A stretch of DNA of 64,000 nt from Amphiura filiformis (GCF_039555335.1 NC_092640.1:37331569-37395568), one strand, 5' to 3'. Numbered from the stretch's first letter, positions 1-11,219 are shown. Program-made: numbers and translations. The notes: generated from the letters alone by a model not told the origin.

Positions 1-137
1 GATCAAATTATCTGAAAAGCTTACTCACAGAAAATAGAATGCGATTTGTATTTTGATTTCTATGACTAATTAAAACTAAATATTGGAAAAAACTTATCGA
101 GCACTAACCTCTTTCAAGTCATATTAGGTCATTAACT

Positions 138-762
138 AAACACAGCCGAATTAAAAAGTCGCCACTAGTTCCATCCCTAAAATCAGAGTCTGATAAGTTT
201 ATGGCAAAATAATTTATATAATAAGTTTCTATACACTTTCCTTCGAAGATTGGAACCAAATTTGATATAAAAAGTTTAATCATCGTGAGCATAGGAACCG
301 TTGTTTGGAAATTCGTGCAGTTTTAAAAATGACATAGGGAGTTGTATCACGCAGAGCTAGCGTGAGTACCAAGAATTACGTCGCCTGAATAGGCCTGCAG
401 ATTAATCAACATCTACACATCTACACGCATTTGAGAGGTCTAATTTCATTGTCATTAAAGGTTTACCCATGCATGTCAAAATGCAAGTGTACAATGATTC
501 CTGTACGGGTTGCTTCGGGCCACATAACAAGCCGATACCATGCATTGTGTTTTGCGTGGTCAATTCGTAATTTGTCATTTTTAAAATTTCCAAACAACGT
601 TTCCTATGCTCACGATGATTAAACTTTTGTTATCAAATTTGTTATCAACCTTCGAAGGAAAGTGTATAGAAAATTATTATATAAATTATTTTGCCATAAA
701 CTCATCAGACTCTAAATAAATGGGGATGGAACTAGTGGCGACTTTTTTATTTGGCTGTGTTT
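138..762. mobile_element. Non-autonomous DNA element with ~200-bp terminal inverted repeats
   Basis: The ends AAACACAGCC (138) and GGCTGTGTTT (to 762) begin long inverted arms, about 138-338 and 560-762, that match along nearly their full length with scattered substitutions and small indels. The unmatched core is about 220 bp and has no recognisable protein. Overlapping 63-codon frames on both strands in the core look like by-products. Long TIRs with no transposase suggest a foldback or MITE-type element; I cannot name the superfamily because no clean target duplication is visible. Confidence 0.7.
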
Positions 763-770
763 ATGATATA

Positions 771-860
771 TATAGTTAATGAGCTAAGATGACTATCTAT
801 AATATAGTTAATGAGCTAATACATGTAGAACTGTTTATAATATTGTTAATGAGCTCATGT
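771..860. repeat. Short direct repeats of ATAGTTAATGAGCT
   Basis: The word ATAGTTAATGAGCT (or ATTGTTAATGAGCT) occurs three times at roughly 40-bp spacing just outside the right end of the preceding inverted-repeat element. A related TTAATGAG word also occurs inside the TTAA element starting at 1029. It is probably degenerate tandem repetition of no known role. Confidence 0.45.
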
Positions 861-1028
861 GACTTTTGATTATTGATAAAAACAATACAATGAAATTTAA
901 GTGTGTGTATATTATGAAAACCATGAAAACGATTAGCTTCAAACAAAAGGCATATTGATTAGTGTACTTTGCCAAACTCGATTAATCTTGTTTCGAACTT
1001 GTTTATAAAATGGAGTAAAATGAGACTC

Positions 1029-1406
1029 TTAAGGGTATACGAGGTATTGCTGGTCGAAGCAGCCCAAAAAATCGATTTTCATTATCTAAATCAATATATT
1101 ATTGAAACATAACACTTTGGTGTTTTGCAAAAGTTCATTTTACAAATCATATACTTTGAAAACCTGCTTAATTAATGTTGTTAATGAGTTATGTACGTTT
1201 TACAAAAGTGTTGTTGTTTCAGCCCTCTTTACAACATTACTCAAGAACCACAGGACCTACAAAAATATATCTGTGGTATTTGCATTCTTCTACACGCTCG
1301 CTATGAATTGAGCAATGCAATTTTTGCTAACGCTCACTACCATTCGCAAGATGCTGTGGACTACATTTTTTGCTTCTTCGACCAACAATACATCGTATAC
1401 CCTTAA
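1029..1406 (+). mobile_element. TTAA-flanked MITE, family A copy 1 (piggyBac-type target site)
   Basis: TTAA is present at both ends, followed by inverted termini GGGTATACGAGGTATTG and CAATACATCGTATACCC of about 30 bp. The 378-bp unit recurs inverted at 9657-10039 and, damaged, at 54219-54508. The interior has no transposase. TTAA target choice is characteristic of the piggyBac superfamily, so this is inferred to be a non-autonomous piggyBac-like family. Confidence 0.8.
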
Positions 1407-1596
1407 GCCATTTCCAGCTTTCTCTAATCTTCATCATCATCCCCCATGTCAAATACAAATTCCATTAAAAAGAACACCCCATTAAAAGTTGCACAAAATG
1501 CTAATTGAGCAAATGCATAATTATTCAACGCACTCGTCTCTATCGCACTGGCATGTATGGCATTTTCAAAAACTACCATCTGAACATAGGGGTGCT

Positions 1597-1765
1597 ATGT
1601 CGGGGTAGTTGGGTGTGTGTGGGGTTGAGGGGTACATGGAGTGTGTCGGTTGGGTTTGGTGTGTGCAGGTTTTGTGGGTGGGGTGTGTTGGAGGTGAGTC
1701 GGGTGCGTTTGTGTGGTAGTGGTTTGGAGTTTGGAGGGGTGGTTTCATGGGTGTTAAGGGGGTAT
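1597..1765 (+). repeat. GT/GGGT-rich low-complexity tract
   Basis: About 170 bp of the + strand is almost free of A and C apart from scattered bases and is dominated by GTGTG, GGGT and GGTTTGG words. It has several G-runs that could form quadruplexes. The 87-codon + frame and 60-codon - frame here are low-complexity by-products. Confidence 0.6.
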
Positions 1766-1890
1766 TAGTGTATAACCGTAATGTGTCTTAAATATAAAAA
1801 TTGACGTAAACCAAATAAAGTACATCTAATAGCGTATTATATAATTAGCTTGATATCTAATATGATATGAAGCAGATATGGTAACATAAG

Positions 1891-2536
1891 ATATCGTCGT
1901 CTGTATTCCATAGTGGCGTATAGTGGGGCGCCGCGAATAAATAACTTTTCGAGAAAATCGGGTTTGAAGAAATGCCAATTTAAAATCGAGTTGTGTAAAT
2001 CAGACATTCATTATATTCTGTAAATGATGTGAAATTTCTGTCGTAAACTAAATAGATTTTATTGTTATATATTTTTCAAAAGAAATAAATACATACTATT
2101 GCTGGCAAACTGAAAATAAAAAGCACAAAACTATACGTCACTATGGAAAACAAACAAAACGCAATACCCTAACCTAACGTTAACCTTACGCCACCTCGGT
2201 CGCCGTGTAATCCCTATGGCGTTACTTTTCGTCGTTTGTATTCCATAGTGGCGTATAGGTCCGATACGTGTACGCCACTATGACATACAATGTTTTTCAT
2301 TTTTGCCGATATTTCTTAATTATAAAATGTGTATACAAAGTGGCGTATGGTCGATACGCCACTATGGAATACAAAAAATGTCACTTTGTAACTATACGCC
2401 GCATTTAATTAATTAATTACGAATTATTTAGCCATGATTATGACTGAAAGAGAACATCATTAAAAACATTTGTGCCAATTTAAAAAAAAAATAACCAAAA
2501 ATCACTATACGCCACTATGGAATACAGCCGACGATA
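1891..2536. mobile_element. TIR element with repeated copies of its own termini inside
   Basis: A 35-bp terminal inverted repeat, ATATCGTCG.CTGTATTCC through GTGGCGTATAGTG, occurs at 1891-1925 and 2502-2536 with one mismatch. Subsets of the same terminus (TATTCCATAGTGGCGTATAG and its complement) recur inside near 2130, 2235-2290 and 2336-2380 in both orientations. No coding potential is visible. The repeated ends suggest self-insertion or subterminal repeats that served as transposase sites. A SINE abuts the right end. Confidence 0.7.
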
Positions 2537-2802
2537 TGTGCAAAGTAAGAGTCATTTGATCATCCAAGACCGCGATTTTGAGCATTTGAGCATCCAATAT
2601 TACTGTTTTTGATAACCAAACAACTAATAACCGATTTTTGAAAGCAAGAGAAAACCAGAGATCCCGGAGAAAACCAGCGAGATCGGGCATGGAATCGGGA
2701 TAAAACCAAGTACATATACAGTCCTTGAGAACGGCCGGGGCTTGAACCTGGGACCTCAGTGGTGTAAGCCGAGGGATCTACCGCTGTGCCAACCCGCTCT
2801 CC
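2537..2802 (-). mobile_element. tRNA-derived SINE
   Basis: Read on the minus strand, 2802-2731 is a tRNA-like head with an A box TGGCACAGCGG and a B box GGTTCAAGCCC at normal spacing, so it carries an internal Pol III promoter. The downstream body (to about 2537) is unrelated to a tRNA 3' half and contains repeated TGGTTTTCTC words. It has no CCA end or good acceptor stem pairing, so a functional tRNA gene is unlikely. The 3' boundary is inferred from where the neighbouring TIR element begins. Confidence 0.65.
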
Positions 2803-3978
2803 TTACCTACATAAACATTGAAGCAGTTTTTAAGCTTGACATATAAATTCCCGTTAAAGGGCAGATCTATTGCAAAAACAAGTTTATCTTCATTCGAAGA
2901 GAATAATTATTACATTACAAATTGACACTCGTTGCAATTTTTTATTCGTATTTCTCTTGAAAAAAGAGAAACTGTGTTTGTAAATTCTGCCTCGTACACC
3001 AATTTACGGTCCTTCCCCCGCTCGAAGCAAAATTGATTTCCATGGCAGGAGACTGGTGATGTCACAGTAAATGAAGAGTCATGTTATACATATGAGTTCT
3101 TTTGACATTCATTCATGTGAATAATATGCGGTCTTGTTCCACGAGAAATCGGGAAGGTTCGAACAAAAGGCCATTGAAATTGTTTATTTGCATAATAAAT
3201 ACAATATCGATATACATCACGCTGAAATTCTAAAATTGCACGGTAAAATTGGTCTAATATTTTGTATTGTTTAGTCCAAATATTTCCCAAAAACTTGATA
3301 TACATATGAATAATAATATCACAATTTACTAACCTATAAAAAAGAAGAGGCTGATTTTATCCATATGTTTAAAAACCATTAAATTTGTAACACTTGATTA
3401 GACTTTTTTCTGAGGACAACAACAGTATACGTTCTGTGCATTGAGAGCGTTTAATGTCCCTTTTCTCAAAACAGGCACATCTCATTTCATGACTGTCAAC
3501 TTTTTTCTAGGTCAAATATGTCTCGTTCGAAGGAACTCACCGTTTAAGTTGGTTTTTGCGGAATATCAATTTTAAACGTCTTATTTTCTCAAAAAAGAGT
3601 CATTTTCGTTGTCTTCATAATATTAGCTTGCCAATGATATGATGTTGTCCGAGCCATATATATGACCTTTAAGTTCACTTATGGAGACAGTATTCTTATA
3701 AATCTATTAATGTAATGTATTTATGCAAATCTTTAGGTGTCAAATAAAGTTGGCTTCTGTGAAATTAACAATAATGCACTTGAAGGGCTGATTACCATTA
3801 TTAACATGCTAGATTTGCATAAGTTGGCACCTTAGAAACCAATTTTTTGAATTAAAAAATATCCGTCTCTTAATTGAGTATCTTTAAAGCAAAGAAAATT
3901 TTATTTGCTGACTGAATGTGAAGCAGAAATCTACATATTTTTTCTTGTCGTTCTTTAATGCAAAAATGCAAAATGCAA
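2803..3978. other. Unassigned AT-rich sequence
   Basis: No frame here has a recognisable domain, and I see no repeat pair, RNA gene or clear splice-flanked exon. The 73-codon minus frame at 3084-3305 has no recognisable composition or motif. Confidence 0.5.
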
Positions 3979-4565
3979 ATGAATATATGAATACAAAAAC
4001 CACCTAAGTCCATACTTCGGCCAAATTGAGTTAAGCATGGGTAATTGTTGCTATACATAGGCCTGTCATATGTATGAAAGAACAACTCAAATTCATTCTC
4101 TGTGTCTATTAAGCATGTGAAAAATAGCATGTATGAAAGAATCACCCAATTCCATGATTTGAGTCTTGTAACACATTGATTGAAATCCAGTATGTATAAA
4201 AGTCCACTTGTAACACATTCATTGCCAGAGAGTGACTTTTGAACAAAAAATGGGTTTAATAAAGGAAAGTATGTGGTTTATATTACATGGCAGAATGCTT
4301 ATCAACATTATACATACCTGTGTGCTTTATTTTGTATTATCTTACTAGTGGTAATCTCATTCTAACAGTCCAAAATTTAAAATGAACCCCACGAAGTCCC
4401 TGAAATGCTAATCGTCATACCTAATACAGGTTAATCCACTCATTTGCACGTAAAACTTACCATATTGACAAGGTAAATCTAACTGAAGGAATTAAAATGA
4501 TACACAGGTTTTTCTCTCAAAATCACTTCCTATGGACTTAGGTGGCTTTTGTATTCATGTATTCA
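3979..4565. mobile_element. Possible TIR element with ~32-bp ends
   Basis: The words ATGAATACAAAA.CCACCTAAGTCC at 3979-4012 and their complement at 4532-4565 form an inverted pair about 585 bp apart. The interior has local direct repeats (TGTATGAAAGAA and TTGTAACACATT, each twice). No target duplication or protein is visible, so this may be a degraded non-autonomous element or a chance survival of two solo ends. Confidence 0.45.
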
Positions 4566-4698
4566 AATATTTATCCACATACTTGTAAGTTGTTTGTCAA
4601 ATAAGAAGAGGCGGTAAAGTACACCATTTCCTGTTGTTAAGATATGATTCATTAAATAGTTAAAAGAAAGGCAGGGACAATTAACTCAATCTGGTTTA

Positions 4699-4735
4699 TG
4701 CAATAATCAAAATAAGAGGTATTAGTTTAATCCTA
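4699..4735 (+). repeat. 35-bp direct repeat, copy 1 (partner at 5283-5320)
   Basis: AATCAAAATAA.AGGTAT followed by TAATCC recurs 580 bp downstream at 5283-5320. The tRNA-like unit at 5072-5170 lies between them. The pair may mark the ends of an old insertion. Confidence 0.35.
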
Positions 4736-4830
4736 AAAGTACATTCAATGCACATAGGATGTAAATGTAAATGAATATATAAGTTGAAACAAAGTTTGTT
4801 TCCGGTAGACCGTGTACATCCATTGTATCG

Positions 4831-4890
4831 GGCTTTATCCAGTTGAAGTCCATACAACGCTTATGAAGACATGACCTTAACCTATTGTCG
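4831..4890 (+). mobile_element. Fragment of the CCAGTTGAAATCCATACA MITE family
   Basis: The word ATCCAGTTGAAGTCCATACA followed by GAAGACATGACCTTAA matches one end of the element at 60184-60361 and the fragment at 41483-41560. Only one terminus is present here. Confidence 0.5.
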
Positions 4891-5071
4891 TATTCTCTAT
4901 GCATAACACAACAATAATCAACAATATAGCTAGTTCTATACACATTAATGATTTTAAGTATGTAAAATTCCAAATTATGGAACGTTTTCTGTTTTTGGTT
5001 GTCATAATATTGGTAATTCTATACCCGGTATGTCGGAGTTATGTACTAATAATATATATAGCTTCAAATTT

Positions 5072-5170
5072 CGGTGGGCGATTGGTCTAGCGCATTGGTA
5101 CTACAATACTGACATTAACTCGATAGCCATGATAACGTCAAGACATGTCATGGGTTTGAGGCCCTCATCT
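5072..5170 (+). mobile_element. Possible tRNA-derived SINE head
   Basis: TGGTCTAGCGCATTGG (5083-5098) resembles a Pol III A box and GGTTTGAGGCC (5153-5163) a B box with one mismatch. The A-B spacing is longer than in most tRNAs, and flanking pairs do not make a convincing acceptor stem. A SINE or decayed tRNA pseudogene is more likely than a working tRNA. Confidence 0.4.
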
Positions 5171-5318
5171 GCCAAACTAGACTTCTTTTTTGAAAATTCC
5201 ATTTTAGGGAAATTAGGCTAGGCGTATTTAAGTATGGCGTAGGGTGGTGTGAAACGAGGTCATCCTCTTTGTCATGTTTGTGAAACAATCAAAATAACAG
5301 GTATCATTGTAATCCCTT

Positions 5319-5350
5319 AATCAATCAATCGATCAATCAGTCAATATTAT
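5319..5350 (+). repeat. Short AATC/GATC simple repeat
   Basis: AATCAATCAATCGATCAATCAG is a short tetranucleotide run of no clear significance. Confidence 0.5.
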
Positions 5351-5405
5351 TAATGGATCGATCGATTCATCAAATGCACCGAAAACATAAGCAGTAATAT
5401 GGTGG

Positions 5406-5533
5406 ATGTGGCATTTAAGACAGAAACACCACCATATTCTAATTAGGGTTAGAGGTTAGAGTTAGGGGTTAGGGTATGTGTCACGATTAGGGTTAGGAGT
5501 TAGTTTTAGGGGAGTTTGTCTTAAGTGCCACAT
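5406..5533. mobile_element. 128-bp TIR element carrying TTAGGG-like repeats
   Basis: ATGTGGCATTTAAGACAGA (5406) and its near-complement ending at 5533 form ~21-bp inverted termini. The interior (about 5440-5510) is mostly GTTAGGG and GTTAGAG words. The repeats are too few and too degenerate for a telomere, so this is a short MITE whose core happens to be a minisatellite. Confidence 0.55.
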
Positions 5534-6407
5534 TTAATAACATGACATGTCTTCAAACAGATGTGTGCGTTCATGGGTTGCTTCTAAAATGTTGCATATT
5601 TTGATAAACATTGTATACAGTTCACCGGCCTTACCCTTAGGGTATTGATCGAGAAAGTTCAAAACTCTAGAATATGTCTGAAAATTCAGATGTTCCATTA
5701 TTATGAAGTGTTTTGATCTAATAATTATCGACAACATGTTTATTATCAATAGGTTTGCTCAACTATACATTTACGTGTTGTTTGCAATTCTGGTGAACTT
5801 GGCTAACAACACAAAGAAGAACGTTTATCTATTTCATTTAAGTGAAATATTATAGGAAACTACGCAACCGAGTCATGATACAGACAGCAACAAAATTAAT
5901 GTACCAATCATTTCCACCACCCCATATATCCTATTCAATGACACATATGTCATAACTAGAACCAGCAGCCAATAACTGTCATTTAGCTCGACCTTAAGAC
6001 CTCATTATTTAAACCCAGTCAAGAAATAAAGACACGGTGATCCAAAATCCAAGATGCAAATTAAAAAGTTGCAGATTGCGCCATTGGATGACTTATTGAT
6101 TTGTAAAATACGCGTTCTCGATAAGAGAACTATAGCGCCGTGATTTACATTGATTAGAATATTGAGATGCAACTTTTTCTTTCATTCCTTCCGTGGATTT
6201 GCGATCATTATTTTGACACAATTTGTCTTTACTTAGGATATACAAGGGTGCGCATAACTGGTACGTTAATTCTGTTGCTGCCTGCATTTGCCGTATATGT
6301 AGAATGTAACAGTGTCACTATCATGCTACAGGTACTCCACATACACGTGCTGTAGTGTATTAATAACACAACTAAAAACTGAGGGATACCCCTTGTGGTA
6401 CTGCCAT
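5534..6407. other. Unassigned sequence
   Basis: Frames of 62-71 codons here show no recognisable domain. There is no repeat pair that I can place. Confidence 0.45.
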
Positions 6408-6660
6408 TGGGCTATTCTATTTAAATTCACACTACCCCTATGAAAGAGTTTGGAAATATCTGCCACAGGGGGAGTATGAATTTTAAATGGAATGGGCAGT
6501 GCCATTTTGATTTCATATACCCTCTACTAAAGATTCAACCTGAATCTTCCCCTGAGGGAGACTGTAGCTGCTATGACAATTCCATTTGAAATTAATACTC
6601 TCACTGTGGAAGATATTTCAAAAATATTCTACAACTGTGGATTTTAAATGGAATAGCCCA
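6408..6660. mobile_element. 253-bp MITE with TGGGCTATTC ends
   Basis: TGGGCTATTCTATTTAAA at the left and TTTAAATGGAATAGCCCA at the right are inverted termini of about 25 bp. Subterminal words such as TTTAAATGGAAT and AGATATTTC repeat inside. No transposase. This resembles abundant short elements of invertebrate deuterostome genomes, but the superfamily is unknown to me. Confidence 0.7.
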
Positions 6661-6793
6661 TTAAAACAAAATATCATAACCCGACAAATGTGTTCCCAGT
6701 GTAATGCGCTGAATCACTCGAGTAAACGCACACATGGCTCGAGATAATTGTAAACCCACACTTTGCGTTCATTCTAGGAAAATAAAATTCGAC

Positions 6794-6815
6794 CCTACCC
6801 CCTTACCGGGGGTAG
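6794..6815. repeat. Small GC hairpin
   Basis: TACCCCC and GGGGGTA are separated by a short loop in an AT-rich context. It is followed by CTTCACACTTCGAAG. It has no poly-T terminator context. Confidence 0.4.
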
Positions 6816-6918
6816 AGTCTTCACACTTCGAAGAGTTATTATTTTTCGCTTTTACAAACATATTCTATTAAAGTGTAATAATGTATTATATATTCATACG
6901 CAGCGGTAAACGTAAATA

Positions 6919-7009
6919 AAAAGCAAAATTAAATTTCTACGCTACTCATATTTCATACACTTACCACATTTGGTACACTTTGAGTATCGTAGAAATTTAA
7001 TTTTGCTTT
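6919..7009. repeat. Foldback hairpin, ~29-bp arms
   Basis: AAAGCAAAATTAAATTTCTA at 6919 pairs with TAGAAATTTAATTTTGCTTT ending at 7009. The pairing continues into the CTACTCA/TGAGTA words with one indel, and the loop is about 30 bp. Probably a small inverted-repeat element. Confidence 0.6.
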
Positions 7010-7081
7010 CTATATATTCCGATATTAAGTTCACTTTGATTAGAATAATAATATCGTTTGCTTTAAAAATTGAATGCTACA

Positions 7082-7296
7082 TTAAACTCCTGAGCACTAC
7101 CTGCCGATCTTATATTGCCTCTGATTGGTCAATTACATGATATCTTCACTTTAATCACCAATCAGAATGGAGCTTTGCAAATAACTCACCCCAATTTTTT
7201 TTGCGTGTCGAAATTATTCTAACAATGTTGCTGATTGGTCCAATTGATAATGGAGCTTCTTTTTGGCCAATCGCCAGGTAGTTCTCATGGGGTTAA
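7082..7296 (+). mobile_element. TTAA-flanked MITE, family B copy 1
   Basis: TTAA lies at both ends. The termini CTCCTGAGCACTACCTGCC and GGCAGGTAGTTCTCATGGG-like sequence are inverted (with one change, CGCCAGG, here). A second copy lies at 55187-55400. The interior has CCAATCAGAATGG and CTGATTGG CCAAT-type words. No coding capacity is visible. Confidence 0.75.
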
Positions 7297-7539
7297 ATCG
7301 GAATAAATAAAACTCCATCGTGACTATTCGAATGAAATAAAAACATAATGCCATGTTAGATGTTTCTGGACACAAATATGCGTGTTAATTTTTTGACTAG
7401 GGAGAAGGAGAATTATAAATGCTTTATGCATTCAACGGATTGCCTTTAGTACAGAATTTTTATTTACTTTTCAAGCTCAAAACAATATCCATTGAGCTTT
7501 ATTATGAAATCAGAAATTTTAATGAAAATACATCAAGTA

Positions 7540-7684
7540 CAATGTCCATTCTATTAAAATGCTTCACAGGGTGCAAGGTCTTTTAGTTGTGTATTATTTT
7601 GAAGAGTAGTTCATCGTAGTTCATCTGGTAATGGCGGGGCAGATGATCCATGATAAAAAAAAGACCTCGTTACAGTCGGTTCCG
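7540..7684 (+). repeat. 145-bp dispersed direct repeat, copy 1
   Basis: This block, from CAATGTCCATTCTATT to TACAGTCGGTTCCG, recurs almost unchanged at 11220-11365. Inside are GCAAGGTCTTTT and AAAAGACCTCG, a weak inverted pair. The two copies flank the signal-peptide exon of the Kunitz gene. No protein similarity recognised. Confidence 0.7.
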
Positions 7685-7850
7685 CAGACGACAAGTTTGA
7701 TTTTTTTTAAATTTAAATTTCAGAATTATACATTTACATATTTGGAATCAGCATTAAACATGTATTAAAATAAGTACAAACAAGACTAGTATTGGCTCAA
7801 TATATCTTAAAATAGCTATTTTGATCAAATATACGTCGTATGAGATCTTT
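7683..7850 (+). repeat. Diverged dispersed repeat, partner at 37469-37640
   Basis: GCAGACGACAAGTTTG, TATTTGGAATCAGCAT, TTAAAATAAGTACAAACAAG and CTTAAAATAGCT appear in the same order at 37469-37640 with scattered changes. It is an old, moderately diverged interspersed repeat of unknown class. Confidence 0.55.
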
Positions 7851-8381
7851 TACTTTTTATCTTAAAGCCTATGACCAGCACGCTGAGCAACATACCAAAT
7901 ACAATTAACGTATTGTACTTGATATGTTCAATGTTTGATTTGAAAATAAGCTTATCATCTAATAGAAAAATACTTCTGAATACATTGGTTTCCTAGTGAA
8001 TAATTTCCAATAGTGACAACCTGATGTGCATAGCCATGCGCAAAAAAGCGGATGGAAAAGTTATCTAAAAAACGTCTTTTGACCCCGAAGTCAATTTAAA
8101 AAGTCTCCACCTCCTTGGCAACCCTTATCCATCACTTTTAGGAAATTCTATCACCAAAGCCACAAGCAAACAGCAAAGTGTGATCACAGGATAAAAGTGT
8201 CATCCACTGCGTAATCAAAGTACGTTAGCTTATTTCCCATTATTTATTAACCATTCCACGGGACACAAAACGTCTCTATTATGCACTCTAAACAACGTCA
8301 TTTTTTTCCTCTTATAACCCACGCCCGCCCGCCAACTGCACACGTGAGCATTATTGTCTGTATAGTCTGCACCAAAGTTGA

Positions 8382-8388
8382 TATAAAT
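8382..8388 (+). promoter_or_regulatory. TATA-like box upstream of the Kunitz gene
   Basis: TATAAAT lies about 67 bp before the proposed ATG at 8455, a plausible place for a core promoter with a short 5' leader. In such AT-rich DNA this word is common, so support is weak. Confidence 0.25.
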
Positions 8389-8454
8389 TTGATCGAATAG
8401 AGTATTGACGACAAAAGGCGGGAAAAATTCTCTCTGGGTTTATACCTCCTCGAG

Positions 8455-8512
8455 ATGTTACTCTTGTGGATTACTACATTTTGTTACTTATTATTACCAG
8501 TACTAGGAAACG
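8455..8512 (+). CDS. Kunitz-inhibitor gene, exon 1: signal peptide
   Basis: ATG at 8455 opens a 19-codon stretch that reads as a textbook signal peptide: a leucine-rich start, a hydrophobic core with Trp, Ile, Phe and Tyr, then PVLGN as a likely signal-peptidase region. It ends at a consensus splice donor, G|GTAAGT (donor GT at 8513), after the first base of a codon (phase 1). The Kunitz exon at 12892 starts in the matching phase, so splicing would give a secreted N-terminus followed almost at once by the inhibitor domain. No other long frame competes here. The exon is called from splice and signal-peptide logic, not from transcript evidence. Confidence 0.65.
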
Positions 8513-8698
8513 GTAAGTCTTGGTCTAGTGACTCTTAGTAATTAATGGTTTACAGTGCGTCAACTAATATAGTACATCTGTGTGTTATTGCTCTCTGTAT
8601 GCGAGGGAATGTATGCGCTTAAAAGTTAGGAAGTTCGCATTGTTACAAAAGTGAAATGCGGAAACTTTGCTGTAGACATTCTATCGAAAGCAATTTAT

Positions 8699-8922
8699 GT
8701 TTTAAATCGTTTTATCATCATTACTATTGAATTTTAGTGTAGTTTTGGTACATTTTGGTTCAGATTACGCAAATCTGTTAACATCTGCTTACTTTTATTC
8801 TCAACATTTTAAATAGTTTTATCATTATTATTATTAATGAATTTTAGTGTCGTTTTGGTACATTTTGGTTCAGATTACGCAAATCTGTTAACATCTGTTT
8901 AATTTTATTCTCAACATTTTAA
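8699..8922 (+). repeat. 110-bp tandem duplication
   Basis: The unit containing GAATTTTAGTGT, TTTTGGTACATTTTGG and CAGATTACGCAAATCTG occurs twice head to tail at a 110-bp offset, with few differences. It lies in intron 1. Confidence 0.75.
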
Positions 8923-9656
8923 CGGTAAAAAATGTGTCTTTGCAAAATCGATCAATGCAGTTTGTGCGTTCTAAAAAACGATTCAAAAACGAATCATCAT
9001 TCAAAATAGGCTTTGCGTGAACACAAAATAGTTACTGCAACGTATTTTAAGGATTACCCTCCAATGGTAGTGACATTTATGTATTTGCTATTTTCTAGAA
9101 CAAACCGTGAATACGGTTTGAGTATCATATATGTTACAATGATCAGTTGTTTACTTCTTGCATAAAATATACTACAATTCATAATCATGGGCATTTATAA
9201 TAGCACCTCCATTTCTTGGTGACAAAGCCTCTTAATAATATTATAAGCGTTTGACTCTGACGCTCTTTACAAAAGACTTGTCAAAGCGGACGATTCCAAT
9301 AATGCTTTTACATTTCATCATACTTCCATTGAGATTTAATGCTAATGAGCATGTCCATCTATCAGTGAAAAAAATCACTTTACATAACAACGGTTTAGAT
9401 TCTAACGCTCTCGCCAAAAGACGCGTTCGTGTGAATTTGATCGAGTAGGAGGATAAGCTTACTTGTTTTGACCTGCTTATTTTATTCATCATAATAATTG
9501 GAGTCACTGATGGTCCTTTTAATTAGTAAGTGCGTTTTGTCTGTAGAATGACCCTTACAAGTGTTCTGACTGTCTCGTTTATTAAAGCATCAAGTTTCCT
9601 TAGAGAATTTGAATCATCACATTCAGAACATTGGAATCATTAAGACGTTATTCACA

Positions 9657-10039
9657 TTAAGGGTATACGATGTATTGTTGGTCGAAGCAGCAAAAAATGT
9701 AGTTCACAGCATTTTGCGAATAGTAGTGAGCTTTAGCAAAAATTGCATTCCTCAATTCATAGCGAGCGTGTAGAAGAATTCAAATATCACAGATATACTT
9801 TTGTAGGTCATGTGGTTCTTGAGTTATGTTGTAAAGAGGGCTAAAACAACAACACCTTTGTAAAACGTACACAACTCATTAACAACAATATATTAAGCAA
9901 GTTTTCAAAGTATATGATTTGTAGAAACAAATTTGCAAAACACCAAAGTGTTATTTTTTCAATAATATATTGATTCAGATAATGAAAATCGGGTGTGTTT
10001 TTTTACTGCTTCGACCAACAATACCTCGTATAACCTTAA
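9657..10039 (-). mobile_element. TTAA-flanked MITE, family A copy 2
   Basis: TTAA occurs at 9657-9660 and 10036-10039, with GGGTATACGATGTATTG and CCTCGTATAACC termini. The sequence is the reverse complement of the 1029-1406 element over its whole length with moderate divergence. It lies in intron 1 of the Kunitz gene. No transposase. Confidence 0.8.
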
Positions 10040-11219
10040 AGCCATACTGTACGGTGTTATACTATGATTTTCAAACAACCTGATTTTATTTTTTGACATA
10101 TGTTTACACGTGTTCTAGCTTACACCTCAATAGAATCAGTCAGATTTCGTTTTTGTTTGTCAAGTCAACAGAGCAATTTTGATATATCGTATTCAGAGAT
10201 TAAGTCTACCATACAACTCCACATTAGACGGATAAAATAGCCAATGGGATTTCTTTCACTTTACCTCGTTATTTTGGCTAAAATGGACACAAACCTGTCC
10301 TGACAATAATTACTTATAATGACCATCCACCACAAATGGGCCCAGAAGTCGGCAAATGTGATTTTGAGCTGCAGTGGAAAATATCCAAAAAATATATATT
10401 TTGAGAAAAATTTGATTTTCACAGATTTGAAATATTTCATGCTTCTCTTATACAGCTGCAAAGTTAAACAGCTGTACAAAAGCTTAAAATAATTAAAAAG
10501 TTACATTTTATGGGGCTGGTTTCAACAAAAATAATCTATTTTAGATAACGTTAAGTGCAGTTTTCTCAGTGTTGCACTCTGTTGTAAGGCACATTTTAAA
10601 GAAATGCAACTTCATTTCAGGATATCGTACAAAGTTGGTATCATTTTTAAACTTCAGGTATGATTTTACAAATCTGTATAAATCTAAATTTTACTAAGGG
10701 CTGACTTCTGGGCTCATTAACATTTTAATAAAGAATAACAATACATAATACTTTCGTAAAAATCGTACATTATGGCTTTACAGAAAAACAAAGTTTAAAA
10801 TTTAAGTTAAAATATTCAAACTTGCAAACTGTTTGTTTCATTTTTTCTGCTATCCACATACTTGACATACAAGCACATTGGTGGTGTACGTGGTAACTGC
10901 GAATATTTTTTAAAGTTCTATCGCTATATCAACAAAATTTCAAGTTTTTTGCATTTGGGCAAAGAGCATGGGTGTGCTAACATAACCTGGCGATATCAAC
11001 ACGAAATAATATAGGTATTTGGTCACATCTTAGTCAATGGTAGGGTAGTTTTTTCGTGCGAACACTTGCAGCTACATACAACTGATTTTTTTTCATATAA
11101 AATATACGCAATGACAATTGTATTGACTTATCCTTCACTTTTAAGTCAAACCTATAAATCTTAGTTAACACTTTCGCAGTGATGAATGATTATGCTGATA
11201 GAGCCGTCAATTCCTATAG

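Noticed and set aside
1566..1768. Frames of 87 and 60 codons in the GT-rich tract
   Set aside because: Low-complexity sequence read on both strands.
2731..2802. Functional tRNA gene on the minus strand
   Set aside because: A and B boxes are good but the acceptor stem and 3' end are not tRNA-like, and a non-tRNA body follows; called a SINE.
5440..5510. Telomere or interstitial telomere block
   Set aside because: Only a few degenerate TTAGGG units, bounded by inverted repeats of a short element.
10261..10715. Inverted pair GGGCCCAGAAGTCGGC / GCTGACTTCTGGGCTC
   Set aside because: Only ~15 bp with mismatches and no further arm pairing; not enough for an element.
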